Source: Deltaproteobacteria bacterium
GTDB lineage: Bacteria > Desulfobacterota > G020345765
Assembly (NCBI GenBank): GCA_020345765.1
Contig: CP070770.1
Span: forward strand, 2,686,177 to 2,718,795
DNA length: 32,619 bases
Reading direction: 5' to 3'
Shown one piece after another: positions 6,698-14,096 of the stretch. The notes below the pieces were generated by a model that worked only from the letters and a program-made list of their open reading frames with translations, searched no databases and was not told the DNA's origin. How positions within the stretch are numbered: position 1 is the stretch's first letter; each line of letters begins with the position of its first letter. Position numbers and translations under genes: made by a program.

Positions 6698-8074
6698 ATG
6701 AAAGACGCTAAAAAGCTTTACATTCAAACCTTTGGCTGCCAGATGAATGTCCGGGACTCGGAGAGAATAGTCGGCATAATGCAGAGGCTCAACTATGAGC
6801 CTGCCGGTAAGCCTTCCCGGGCCGACCTAATCCTCATTAATACCTGCAGTATCCGGCAAAAGGTGGAGCATAAGACCTATAGCGCCCTGGGACGCTTCAA
6901 GAGGCTGAAGGCAAGAAAGCCGGAGCTCGTTCTGGGGTTAGGGGGCTGCGTGGCTCAGCAGGAAGGGGAAGCACTGCTGGAGAGGTTTCCCTACCTCGAT
7001 CTGGTAATCGGGACCCACCAAATCCACCGGCTTCCGGAGCTTATCAGGACGGTCAGGGAGAGAAAAGAAAGGATTGCGGCCACCACTCTCCTGAACGGCA
7101 GCCCGGAGCGTTTTCGGGGGCATACTCTACAAATCCCAAATCCTTCACCCCGATGGACATCGGGGCAAGATTACCAAATCCCAGGTAATGGGAACCGGGT
7201 CAAGGCCCTGGTTACCGTAATGGAGGGCTGTGATAACTACTGCTCCTACTGCATCGTTCCCTATGTCAGGGGGAGGGAGATCAGCCGGAGCAGCGATGAT
7301 ATTCTGCGGGAGATAACGGATCTGGCTCAATGCGGGGTCAGGGAGGTTACCCTGATCGGCCAGAATGTTAATTCCTATCGGGGAAACGGCTCAGGCACTT
7401 CTTTTCCCGATCTGCTCGAGCGGATAAACGGGATAACGGGGCTATTCCGGATCCGCTTTACCACCACGCATCCCCGGGATCTTTCCGAAGAGCTGATCGG
7501 TTCTTTCGGGAGGCGGGAGAAGCTTTGTGAGCATATCCATCTTCCGCTTCAGTCGGGGTCCGATTCCGTTCTCCGGCAGATGAACCGGGGATACTCCCGG
7601 GAGGATTATCTCCATAAAGTAGAACAGCTGCGCCGGGCTTCATCAGGGATTGCCATATCCACCGATATCCTGGTAGGATTCCCCGGAGAGAGGGAAGAGG
7701 ATTTTAACGATACCCTGGATCTCCTGAAGCGGGTTCGATTTGATGCGATCTTTTCGTTCAAGTATTCGCATCGGCCGCCGGCTTCGGCCTCGAGACTATC
7801 AGAAGATGTTCCGGAGGAGGAGAAGGGCCGCCGACTCGGGCTCATCCAGGATGTGCAAAGACAGATTACCTTAGAGAAAAACCGGGAGCTGATTGGAAAT
7901 AAAGAGGAGGTACTGGTTGAGGGTCCGAGCAGGAGAGACCCGGAATGGCTCACGGGAAGAACCCGTTCAAACCGGGTGGTTAACTTTCCCGGAGATAAAG
8001 ACCTTATTGGTCAGTTGGTTCCGGTTGAGATCACCAAGGCATATCAAAATTCTTTGAAAGCAGAGATTCTGTAA
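6698..8074 (+). CDS. miaB: tRNA-2-methylthio-N6-dimethylallyladenosine synthase MiaB
   Basis: A 458-residue radical-SAM methylthiotransferase that adds the 2-methylthio group to i6A37 in tRNAs reading UNN codons. The N-terminal UPF0004 domain has the three auxiliary-cluster cysteines: FGCQMN (Cys14), INTCSIR (Cys50) and GGCVAQ (Cys84). The radical-SAM motif CxxxCxxC is Cys178-Cys182-Cys185, followed by IVPYVRGREISR, GQNVNSY and the C-terminal TRAM domain (about 390-455). Between the first two domains, residues about 145-166 (LQIPNPSP...YQIPGNGN) are encoded by repeat-like DNA with a perfect CCCCGAT/ATCGGGG hairpin, which looks like an in-frame insertion. The next gene starts 9 bases after the stop with a strong ribosome-binding site. 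Confidence 0.95.
   Translation: MKDAKKLYIQTFGCQMNVRDSERIVGIMQRLNYEPAGKPSRADLILINTCSIRQKVEHKTYSALGRFKRLKARKPELVLGLGGCVAQQEGEALLERFPYLDLVIGTHQIHRLPELIRTVRERKERIAATTLLNGSPERFRGHTLQIPNPSPRWTSGQDYQIPGNGNRVKALVTVMEGCDNYCSYCIVPYVRGREISRSSDDILREITDLAQCGVREVTLIGQNVNSYRGNGSGTSFPDLLERINGITGLFRIRFTTTHPRDLSEELIGSFGRREKLCEHIHLPLQSGSDSVLRQMNRGYSREDYLHKVEQLRRASSGIAISTDILVGFPGEREEDFNDTLDLLKRVRFDAIFSFKYSHRPPASASRLSEDVPEEEKGRRLGLIQDVQRQITLEKNRELIGNKEEVLVEGPSRRDPEWLTGRTRSNRVVNFPGDKDLIGQLVPVEITKAYQNSLKAEIL
7128..7190. repeat. Repeat-like palindromic segment inside miaB
   Basis: AAATCCCAAATCC (from about 7130) matches the low-complexity GGATTT/AAATCC family seen between genes. It is followed by the perfect hairpin CCCCGAT (7148-7154), GGAC, ATCGGGG (7159-7165), and by TTACC (7171-7175) with GGTAA (7184-7188). 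The whole segment is translated without a break into an interdomain linker. Confidence 0.6.
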
Positions 8075-8083
8075 GGAGGCAAA

Positions 8084-8584
8084 ATGCTTTTAGAAATGAC
8101 CGTTAAGGGACTTACTATTGACCCTCTTACCAGCACTCCCATTGTTATCCTTAAGGATGCCGAGGGTAAGAATGCCGTGCCCATCTGGATCGGGTTAATG
8201 GAAGCGAGTGCCATTGCCACGGAACTGGAAAAAATTCAGCTTTCTCGTCCAATGACCCATGACCTGATGCGCAACATCCTGGAATCGCTGGATGCAAAGG
8301 TAATGAAAATCGTGATCAATGATCTGAAAGACAATACATTCTATGCCTTAATCCATATTCTGATCGCATCCCAGGAACTCGTCATTGACTCTCGGCCCAG
8401 CGATGCCATTGCCTTAGCTTTGCGGACCGGCTCTCCCATTATGGTAGATAAGAAAGTAATCGATAAGTCGAGGAAGGTAGATCTAACGAAGGAGGAAGGG
8501 CTTAGTGAAGAAGAGAGCAAAAAGAGGTGGGCTGAGATATTGGAAAAGCTATCTCCCGATGATTTTGGAAAGTATAAGATGTGA
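8084..8584 (+). CDS. Bifunctional nuclease (BFN, DUF151) family protein
   Basis: A 166-residue protein of the bifunctional nuclease / DUF151 family. The core matches throughout: MTVKGLTIDP at the N-terminus, then PIWIGLMEASAIA (about 43-55), RPMTHDLM (about 65-72) and the SRPSDAIALALRTGSPI segment (about 105-119). Plant members cleave DNA and RNA; the role of bacterial members is not settled, so a nuclease activity here is only a family-based suggestion. AAGGAGG at about 8073-8079 sits 5-6 bases before the ATG and overlaps the miaB stop, indicating translation coupled to miaB. The C-terminal tail after about 135 is Lys/Glu-rich. It ends with TGA inside the start of a VanZ-like remnant. Confidence 0.87.
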   Translation: MLLEMTVKGLTIDPLTSTPIVILKDAEGKNAVPIWIGLMEASAIATELEKIQLSRPMTHDLMRNILESLDAKVMKIVINDLKDNTFYALIHILIASQELVIDSRPSDAIALALRTGSPIMVDKKVIDKSRKVDLTKEEGLSEEESKKRWAEILEKLSPDDFGKYKM

Positions 8585-8768
8585 CATAGTATCTACTTCC
8601 GGAAAATTTCCTTCCATTATCCTCGTTTACTGGAGCCCCGTAATTATATATGCCCTGTTGATATTCCTGTTTTCTTCTCGGCCGGTGCCTTCCAGTATCC
8701 CGGAAGTATTTCTCTTGGATAAACTTCTGTATATGTTTGAAGGGGTAATTATCATTGGAGTCCAATAA
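8559..8768 (+). pseudogene. Truncated VanZ-like membrane protein remnant
   Basis: A 69-codon frame overlapping the end of the bifunctional-nuclease gene by 26 bases. The stretch YWSPVIIYALLIFLFSSRP followed by LLDKLLYMFEG resembles the start of VanZ-like proteins, which typically read YWLPVxxxxxLIFxLSSxP...DKLLHFxxY. It has one predicted membrane helix and then stops soon after the DK motif, where family members normally have several more helices. The usual histidine after DKLL is Tyr here. The following gene starts in the last codons of this frame, so a deletion that removed the 3' part of vanZ and placed the signalling gene here would explain the layout. A genuine short membrane protein cannot be excluded. 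ATG 8559 is the closest start; no ribosome-binding site is clear. Confidence 0.5.
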
Positions 8769-10266
8769 GTTGCATTCCGAAAGCGTAGATTATTTCCCCC
8801 TTTCAATTTATCGGCAGGGGACAAAGATCCTAACAATTACCCAGTTGGATAAACTCTCTGATACCATCTTGGACTATCTTATGGAAGAGACCGGAGCCCA
8901 GGGGAGTATTCTCTGGTTGAGTGATACTGAACAACCTGATCAATTCGTCCTCAATGCCGCCCGGGGTTTGGTCCAATTGGAGAATGAGACACCTCGCTTC
9001 AAGTCTTCGGGAGATGATCCCCGGATAGAAGGTTTCCCGCTTAATAGTCCAAAACCACAGATTCTTAATAATAACCTTTATCTGACACTGAGATCGGAGG
9101 GAGGGTTTCTGGGATGTGCTAAACTCACCAGGTTGCCGGACGGAAAGAAATTCGGCTTGATTGAGCTGAAGGCAGTCGAAGCTATCGGCGAATTTTCCGG
9201 GCTCGCAATTAAGAATGCCCAGAGGCTGGAAGAGTTGGCGAGAAAAGGCTTTAAGGACGATACTACCGGTAGCTATAATCTTGCATATCTTTCCGATTAC
9301 ATCGAAAAAGAGATTCTAAAGACACGACGCTACAACCGAACTTTCTCCCTGGTCGGGCTGCAGATCGATAACTATCAGAAACTCCAACAGAAGATTGGCC
9401 AGGCCCCGGTGGCTCAGGCGGTGGAGAGGGTTATTCTTGCCCTTAACGAGCTTCTCCGGGACTCGGATACGATTGCCCGAATCAGTGAAAGGGAAATATA
9501 TGCCTTTCTTCCGGAAACCGATTATTTCGGATCACTCATGTCAATACGGAGGATGGATGATGTCCTGAAACCAAGAAAGTATATCAGCAATTTTCATAAG
9601 GATTCAGAAGATCTCGAGGAGTTACTTATCATGATGGCTTCGTCCTCCTTTCCCCGGGATGGAACCGATTTCGATTCCCTGAAAGTCAAAATTGGCAACA
9701 GGATGGAGGCCCAGCGCAGTAGTATTTACAAAAAATTAGACCTGGAGGAGAAGAGCTTCTGGGAAGCGGTGGATCTGCTTATGAGCAAGAAGGGGCATAA
9801 AGCTGCTGAGGATGTGGATGGGCTCAGTCGGCATTATGTATTCACCTCTTCACTGATAGACCAGACCCAAAAGGTAATCTTTCTGGAGGTTGCCCAGAAC
9901 CCGGATATGAGAGGGGTCTTGTACCTGGGGGTGCAAAAAATAGATCCGGAAATGAGCTTCCTGGAAAATCATCAGTTCATCGAGGCTTCGGCTACCAGGA
10001 TTTTTATCCTCGGGCATCCCACCGGAGATAAGGAAGAGGAAGATAGAAATTGGGAAATTCCCCAGATCACACCGGTATTTTTATCGGACGAGAGGATGAA
10101 AGACCATATCTTCATCCTGTATCTTAATGAAGATTATGCCTACGGCCTCATCTGTCGGAGAAGTAAACAGGGCAAGCTGCTTGGATTTCATACCGGGGAT
10201 TCTACCTTGGTGGAGAAACTGGTATCCAAGCTCCAGGATAATTATATGCTCAAAAAGCAGCTATAA
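8755..10266 (+). CDS. GAF domain protein with degenerate GGDEF-like domain
   Basis: A 503-residue cytoplasmic protein. Residues about 20-165 look like a GAF sensor domain (KLSDTILDYLMEETGAQGSILWL, then FGLIELKAVEAIGEFSGLAIKNAQRLEEL). From 168, DDTTGSYNLAYLSDYIEKEI and the R-x-x-RxxRTFSLVGLQIDNYQKL pattern follow the fold of a GGDEF domain. The active-site GG[DE]EF loop is replaced by ISEREI (243-248, after Arg242), so diguanylate cyclase activity is not expected. Residues about 290-503 match nothing I recognise. TTG 8755 has AAGGGG nine bases upstream; a second TTG at 8770 has GGAG nine bases upstream, so the start is uncertain by five codons. Five bases separate it from the next gene, implying the two proteins act together. 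Confidence 0.68.
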   Translation: MESNKLHSESVDYFPLSIYRQGTKILTITQLDKLSDTILDYLMEETGAQGSILWLSDTEQPDQFVLNAARGLVQLENETPRFKSSGDDPRIEGFPLNSPKPQILNNNLYLTLRSEGGFLGCAKLTRLPDGKKFGLIELKAVEAIGEFSGLAIKNAQRLEELARKGFKDDTTGSYNLAYLSDYIEKEILKTRRYNRTFSLVGLQIDNYQKLQQKIGQAPVAQAVERVILALNELLRDSDTIARISEREIYAFLPETDYFGSLMSIRRMDDVLKPRKYISNFHKDSEDLEELLIMMASSSFPRDGTDFDSLKVKIGNRMEAQRSSIYKKLDLEEKSFWEAVDLLMSKKGHKAAEDVDGLSRHYVFTSSLIDQTQKVIFLEVAQNPDMRGVLYLGVQKIDPEMSFLENHQFIEASATRIFILGHPTGDKEEEDRNWEIPQITPVFLSDERMKDHIFILYLNEDYAYGLICRRSKQGKLLGFHTGDSTLVEKLVSKLQDNYMLKKQL

Positions 10267-10271
10267 TCAAA

Positions 10272-11834
10272 ATGAATGAGATCGAAGATTATAAGATTTT
10301 AATTGCCGACTCCGATCAGGTCTCGGTTGTTTTATTGAAGGATGCACTGAGAGCCGAGGGTTATGAGGTTATGAACGCCCTCGACGGAGTGAAGGCCCTG
10401 GGGCAGGCGATAACCGGGCAGCCGGATCTGATCCTGGCAGATATTGCCCTCCCCATTATTAATACAAGAAAATTCACCCAGATCATCCGGACTAATCCCC
10501 GCACCAAAAATATCCCGATAATCTTCATGTTTCCTCAATCCAAGGAACCCCGCGGCCTCCCGGGATACCGGAACCGATTCCTTTCTAAGCCGCTTGACCT
10601 GAAAAAAGCGGTCACGATGGTTGAAGCTCATTTCCACCGGCTGAGGAGGGTGCAGGAAGTCACCCGCGTGGATAAGGAGATCGAAGGCGATCTATCCCAG
10701 ATCCCCCTGGTGGATTTCATCCAGATTTTGTCGATGAACAAGAAGGATGGGACCATCACTATCTCCCGGAATGGGCAGAAAGGTTATATCTACCTCCAGG
10801 AAGGTAAGATAATCAATGCTCTCATCGATAAAATCGAGGGGGTAAAGGCTCTGTTCCGCCTTTTTTTCTGGGGGGAAGGGAAGCTGGAATTTGTTCCTCA
10901 CCGTTCCGCCTCTCCGGTAAGGATTCAGAGTCCCACCGATAACCTGCTGATGGAGGGGATGCGTCAGTTGGATGAGTGGAGCAAGCTGAAGGAGAAGTTT
11001 CCCGATGAAGATTCCCTCCTGAAGCTCAAGATAGAAGTATCCCAACTTCCCAAGAACCTGCGCCCGATTACCCAGGAGATCTTTCTCCTGCTGGAGTATT
11101 ATTCCCGGGTGAGGGACATAGTTGATAACTGCTCCTTTCCCGATTACGAGGTCTACCAGACCATCCTGACCCTGTTAAATAACGGAGTTGTCGAGGAGGT
11201 CAAAAGGGAGGCCAAAGATAAGAAGGCAGCAGAGGATTTACTGCTTTCTCCGGATTTGGTTCTGCTTATTAAGGAGGAGCTTTCCCCTGCCGGGAGACCC
11301 AAGCTATCTCGGGAATTTGGCAAGATAATTGTCCTTTCGTCAAGTCTGGATAACACTAAGTTTTTGGTTAATGCCTGCAGTACGATTCCTGGATTTACTG
11401 TTAATCGGGATTTGATTTCCGATCACCGCTCGAAGACTCGGAGTACTCACGCCTATCAATTCGGAAATCTGGGAGATATTCGTTTGAGTGAGAATGTCGA
11501 TTTGGGAGTTTTTGCTCTACCTCTTAATGAGCGGTGTAAGCCTATGTGGACGGCCTTCTCCCACGGGATGCTGGGAGGGGTTCTGTTATTCGATAAGGCT
11601 TCGAAGAAAAGCCTTCCTGACTTGAAGCAAGCAAGTGCTTATTTTCAGGAGATATTACAGAAATCCTTGGGTTATATCTTGGTAACTGATGACGGTATAA
11701 GTAAGGCCCAGCTGAACCAGATTAGAAAGACCTTTGAGGTGAAAAAGGAGTCTTTGATCTTTCCCCTTTCCCGAAAGCATCCGGAGGAGATCGCTTCCAT
11801 CTTTAAGAAGCTCCTTAAAACGGTGCAGGAATAA
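10272..11834 (+). CDS. Response regulator: receiver, PATAN (DUF4388) and MglA-like pseudo-GTPase domains
   Basis: A 520-residue three-part regulator. Residues 7-118 form a receiver domain with acidic DSD at 13-15, phospho-acceptor Asp57 (LILADIALP) and the conserved SKP Lys near 104; the usual Ser/Thr is in a changed MFPQ context. Residues about 137-215 match the PATAN/DUF4388 domain (IEGDLSQIPLVDFIQIL, GYIYLQEGKIINA). After a helical linker, 350-515 resemble an MglA/Arf-like small GTPase: GKIIVLSSS, then FGNLGDIRL, then LPLNERCKPMWTAFSHGMLGGVLLFD, then YILVTDDG. The P-loop GxxxxGK[ST], the G3 PGQERF (here PLNERC, 417-422) and G4 NKxD are all lost, so it should not hydrolyse GTP. Probably partners with the GAF protein upstream. 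Confidence 0.75.
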   Translation: MNEIEDYKILIADSDQVSVVLLKDALRAEGYEVMNALDGVKALGQAITGQPDLILADIALPIINTRKFTQIIRTNPRTKNIPIIFMFPQSKEPRGLPGYRNRFLSKPLDLKKAVTMVEAHFHRLRRVQEVTRVDKEIEGDLSQIPLVDFIQILSMNKKDGTITISRNGQKGYIYLQEGKIINALIDKIEGVKALFRLFFWGEGKLEFVPHRSASPVRIQSPTDNLLMEGMRQLDEWSKLKEKFPDEDSLLKLKIEVSQLPKNLRPITQEIFLLLEYYSRVRDIVDNCSFPDYEVYQTILTLLNNGVVEEVKREAKDKKAAEDLLLSPDLVLLIKEELSPAGRPKLSREFGKIIVLSSSLDNTKFLVNACSTIPGFTVNRDLISDHRSKTRSTHAYQFGNLGDIRLSENVDLGVFALPLNERCKPMWTAFSHGMLGGVLLFDKASKKSLPDLKQASAYFQEILQKSLGYILVTDDGISKAQLNQIRKTFEVKKESLIFPLSRKHPEEIASIFKKLLKTVQE

Positions 11835-11856
11835 TGTTGCGGGTTCTTTGCTTTCT

Positions 11857-11881
11857 GTCATTCTGAGCAAAGCGAAGAATC
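11857..11881. repeat. TCATTCTGAG...GAAGAATCT dispersed repeat, short copy
   Basis: The 25-base GTCATTCTGAGCAAAGCGAAGAATCT-type unit lies just before the PHP gene. Its outer parts recur in the longer copy at 12661-12734 on the other side of that gene. Confidence 0.75.
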
Positions 11882-11900
11882 TAAAAACTAAAATTTATTT

Positions 11901-12542
11901 ATGATTGACCTTCATACCCACAGTATTTTCAGCGACGGAGAGCTCATTCCCTCAGAGCTGATACGCCGGGCCGAGGTTAAGGGGTTGACCGCGATTGCCC
12001 TTACCGATCACGCAGATATCTCGAATATTGACTTCATTATTCCCCGGATAATAAAGGCCTGCCAGGAGGTAAAAAAACACTGGAAAATCCGGGCAATTCC
12101 CGGGGTTGAATTGACTCATGTCCCCTTGGAGTCGATTCCCTCGTTGACCAAGAATGCCAGGAAATTAGGGGCTAAGTTGGTCCTGGTTCACGGGGAGACC
12201 ATTGTCGAGCCGGTCCTGCCGGGTACCAACCGGGCTGCCATTGAAGCGAAAGTAGATATCCTCGCCCATCCGGGCTCAATCCTGGATGAGGATGTGGAAT
12301 TAGCCCGGGAGAACTCGGTATGCCTGGAGATTACTGCCAGAAGAGGGCATTCCCTGACCAACGGCCATGTGGCCTCGCTGGCCAAGAAATTCGGGGCCAA
12401 GCTGGTGCTGAACACGGATACCCACTCGGTTACGGACCTGATTACCCGGGAAGAGGCGAGCAGGATAGCCCGGGGGGCAGGGCTGACCGAAGAGGATTTC
12501 GCCCAGATGCAGCTCAACGCCGAGGAACTGATAAGAGAATAA
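11901..12542 (+). CDS. PHP-domain phosphoesterase, histidinol-phosphatase-like
   Basis: A 213-residue PHP-superfamily metal-dependent phosphoesterase. The four PHP motifs are visible: DLHTHSIFSDG at 3-13 (His5, His7), LTDHAD near 34-39, VHGE near 94-97, and the later AHPG and NTDTHS (DxH) segments. It resembles the small YcdX/histidinol phosphatase-like group; without his genes nearby the substrate cannot be named, and a phosphoesterase or exonuclease-like role is all the family supports. ATG 11901 starts directly at the metal-binding motif, as in relatives, but lacks an obvious Shine-Dalgarno. It lies between two copies of the same dispersed repeat and 58 bases after the stop codon of the signalling gene upstream. 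Confidence 0.85.
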   Translation: MIDLHTHSIFSDGELIPSELIRRAEVKGLTAIALTDHADISNIDFIIPRIIKACQEVKKHWKIRAIPGVELTHVPLESIPSLTKNARKLGAKLVLVHGETIVEPVLPGTNRAAIEAKVDILAHPGSILDEDVELARENSVCLEITARRGHSLTNGHVASLAKKFGAKLVLNTDTHSVTDLITREEASRIARGAGLTEEDFAQMQLNAEELIRE

Positions 12543-12660
12543 AAGACATGTCCCCAAAATTACCGTGCCATTCTGATTGTTCTGCTTCTTGCCCTGAATC
12601 TGTTAAGGGGAATGTCTTTGCGGGCAATTTACCATTCTGACCCTGAACCATTTGCTTTTC

Positions 12661-12734
12661 GTCATTCTGAGGGAGCTACGCGACCCCCGCCAAAGGCGGG
12701 GCTCATGACAGGCTCCGTGAAGGACGAAGAATCT
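12661..12734. repeat. TCATTCTGAG...GAAGAATCT dispersed repeat, long copy with internal hairpin
   Basis: It begins GTCATTCTGAGGGAGC and ends GAAGAATCT like the copy at 11857, but carries extra internal DNA with a perfect CCCCGCC (12685-12691) AAA GGCGGGG (12695-12701) hairpin. Degenerate fragments (CCATTCTGA) occur at about 12568 and 12631. The 297-base gap 12543-12839 holds little else apart from a possible weak TATAGT (12776-12781). Confidence 0.72.
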
Positions 12735-12839
12735 GGGTCAAGATAAACTCTGCGAATAATAAACTTTTACAATAGTATAGTCCACTTTCATCCATCTGGG
12801 GGGAATATGGGTTTAGTAAGATAGAAAGGAGGAGTAGAA

Positions 12840-14096
12840 ATGAAGAAAAAGCTTATATTTAGTCTGGCAGTCGCCAGTATCGTGACTGTGGGCCTGCTCA
12901 GTTGGAGCTGCGACTGCGATGATGATGACGGAAACGGAAATGGTGTGATAAATGTCGAGGTTACTGCGGCCCCGGGGGTAAGCTCTGGTGGTACTGTGAT
13001 TGTTACCGCGAGGGTTACTGCTGAGGACAGCACTGTTCAGGTAGGTAAAGAAGTAAGCTTTGAGATTACTACCAAGCCCACCGGCTCTGCGGCAGCAGTG
13101 GATCCGGCAACCGGCACAACCGATGCAGATGGGAAAGCAATCGGTGAGCTTAGTGCGGGTACTGTTACCGGAACGATAGTACTGCAGGCAACGGTTGAGG
13201 GCGAAAGCGATTCAGCTACTATTATAGTATGTAGGGTTTATGTAGAGGACCTTTATGATGAACCCGCTTTCCGATTAGTATTAGAATTTGAGTCAGAGAT
13301 CTTAGAGTTGCTATGCGTGTTATGCGAGTTTCCACCGATAGAAACAAAAATAATTTTCACTATAATTGGCCTTGAAACAATCGATGGTACCCATGATGTA
13401 GTAGGGACCATGGTTAATGGTTTATGTGGGGCACCGGCTGGCCCGGCTACTACATCCTGCACGGGAACAATAACGGATTTTTATATTGATCCTGCTTTTT
13501 ATGATGAAGATGGATGTGTTGAAAACTATTTCCCGGGGACTGTAACCGATGGCTATTTTTATTCAGATGTACCGGAGATAACCCTGACTACGGATTTTGG
13601 GGGAGAGATAATGTCATTTTCTCTTTTTGATCTGGTTATTGAAGGGGATGTGAACGGGACGATGACTATCTTTAGTGGGATGATGTCCGGTGCCATAAAA
13701 GAAAGTGATCTGGTATCTGAATCGATCCTTGCTTTTGCTAGCATGGGGGGTGCTGATGATGTTCCAGGGGTTGATTGCGCGGGAGCAAGAGCTTTTCTTG
13801 GTATTCCTGATGTGGATATTGATGGGAGTGGTATTCCTGATTGTGAGGATACCCCGCTCATACAATGGTGCTGGTGTGAAAAGGATGCGGAGGTATTGTG
13901 CGCCAGCGAGCAGCCTTTGTCTGACGAGTGTGTAGCACAGTGCACAGCGGAAGACGGGACGCAGGAATGTAAGGAGACAGCGCAGGATTATATCGATGGT
14001 GGGAAAGACCCGATGTATATAGGCTCTGAGGATGGCTATTCCACTCTGGTGCTGTTTGAAGCGAACAAGATGAATTTATTTCACTTGCCTGAGTAG
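12840..14096 (+). CDS. Ig-like, Cys/Asp-rich putative lipoprotein, paralogue 3
   Basis: A 418-residue paralogue of the 3808 and 5285 genes, about 6 kb away and alone on its transcript. AAAGGAGGA lies just before the ATG. The signal peptide ends LLSWSC at Cys24 and is followed by CDCDDDDGNGNG. One Ig-like domain (about 38-130: GGTVIVTARV, KPTGSAAAVDP, TDADGKAIGELSAG) precedes the shared module: LYDEPAFRL, GLETIDGT, NGLCGAPAGP..TSCTGTITDFYIDP..YDEDG, a VDIDGSGIPDCED loop reminiscent of calcium-binding repeats, a Cys-rich segment (WCWCEKDAEVLC) and the terminal NLFHLPE. The near-identity with paralogue 2 in the Ig-like domain points to duplication or gene conversion. A strong terminator follows. 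No enzymatic motif is seen; surface adhesion or metal or ligand binding are only possibilities. Confidence 0.78.
   Translation: MKKKLIFSLAVASIVTVGLLSWSCDCDDDDGNGNGVINVEVTAAPGVSSGGTVIVTARVTAEDSTVQVGKEVSFEITTKPTGSAAAVDPATGTTDADGKAIGELSAGTVTGTIVLQATVEGESDSATIIVCRVYVEDLYDEPAFRLVLEFESEILELLCVLCEFPPIETKIIFTIIGLETIDGTHDVVGTMVNGLCGAPAGPATTSCTGTITDFYIDPAFYDEDGCVENYFPGTVTDGYFYSDVPEITLTTDFGGEIMSFSLFDLVIEGDVNGTMTIFSGMMSGAIKESDLVSESILAFASMGGADDVPGVDCAGARAFLGIPDVDIDGSGIPDCEDTPLIQWCWCEKDAEVLCASEQPLSDECVAQCTAEDGTQECKETAQDYIDGGKDPMYIGSEDGYSTLVLFEANKMNLFHLPE

Noticed and set aside
5285..14096. Interpretation of the lipoprotein trio as adhesins or invasins
   Set aside because: Only the Ig-like fold is shared with invasins; there is no beta-domain, lectin-like domain or anchoring motif, so the name would overstate the evidence.
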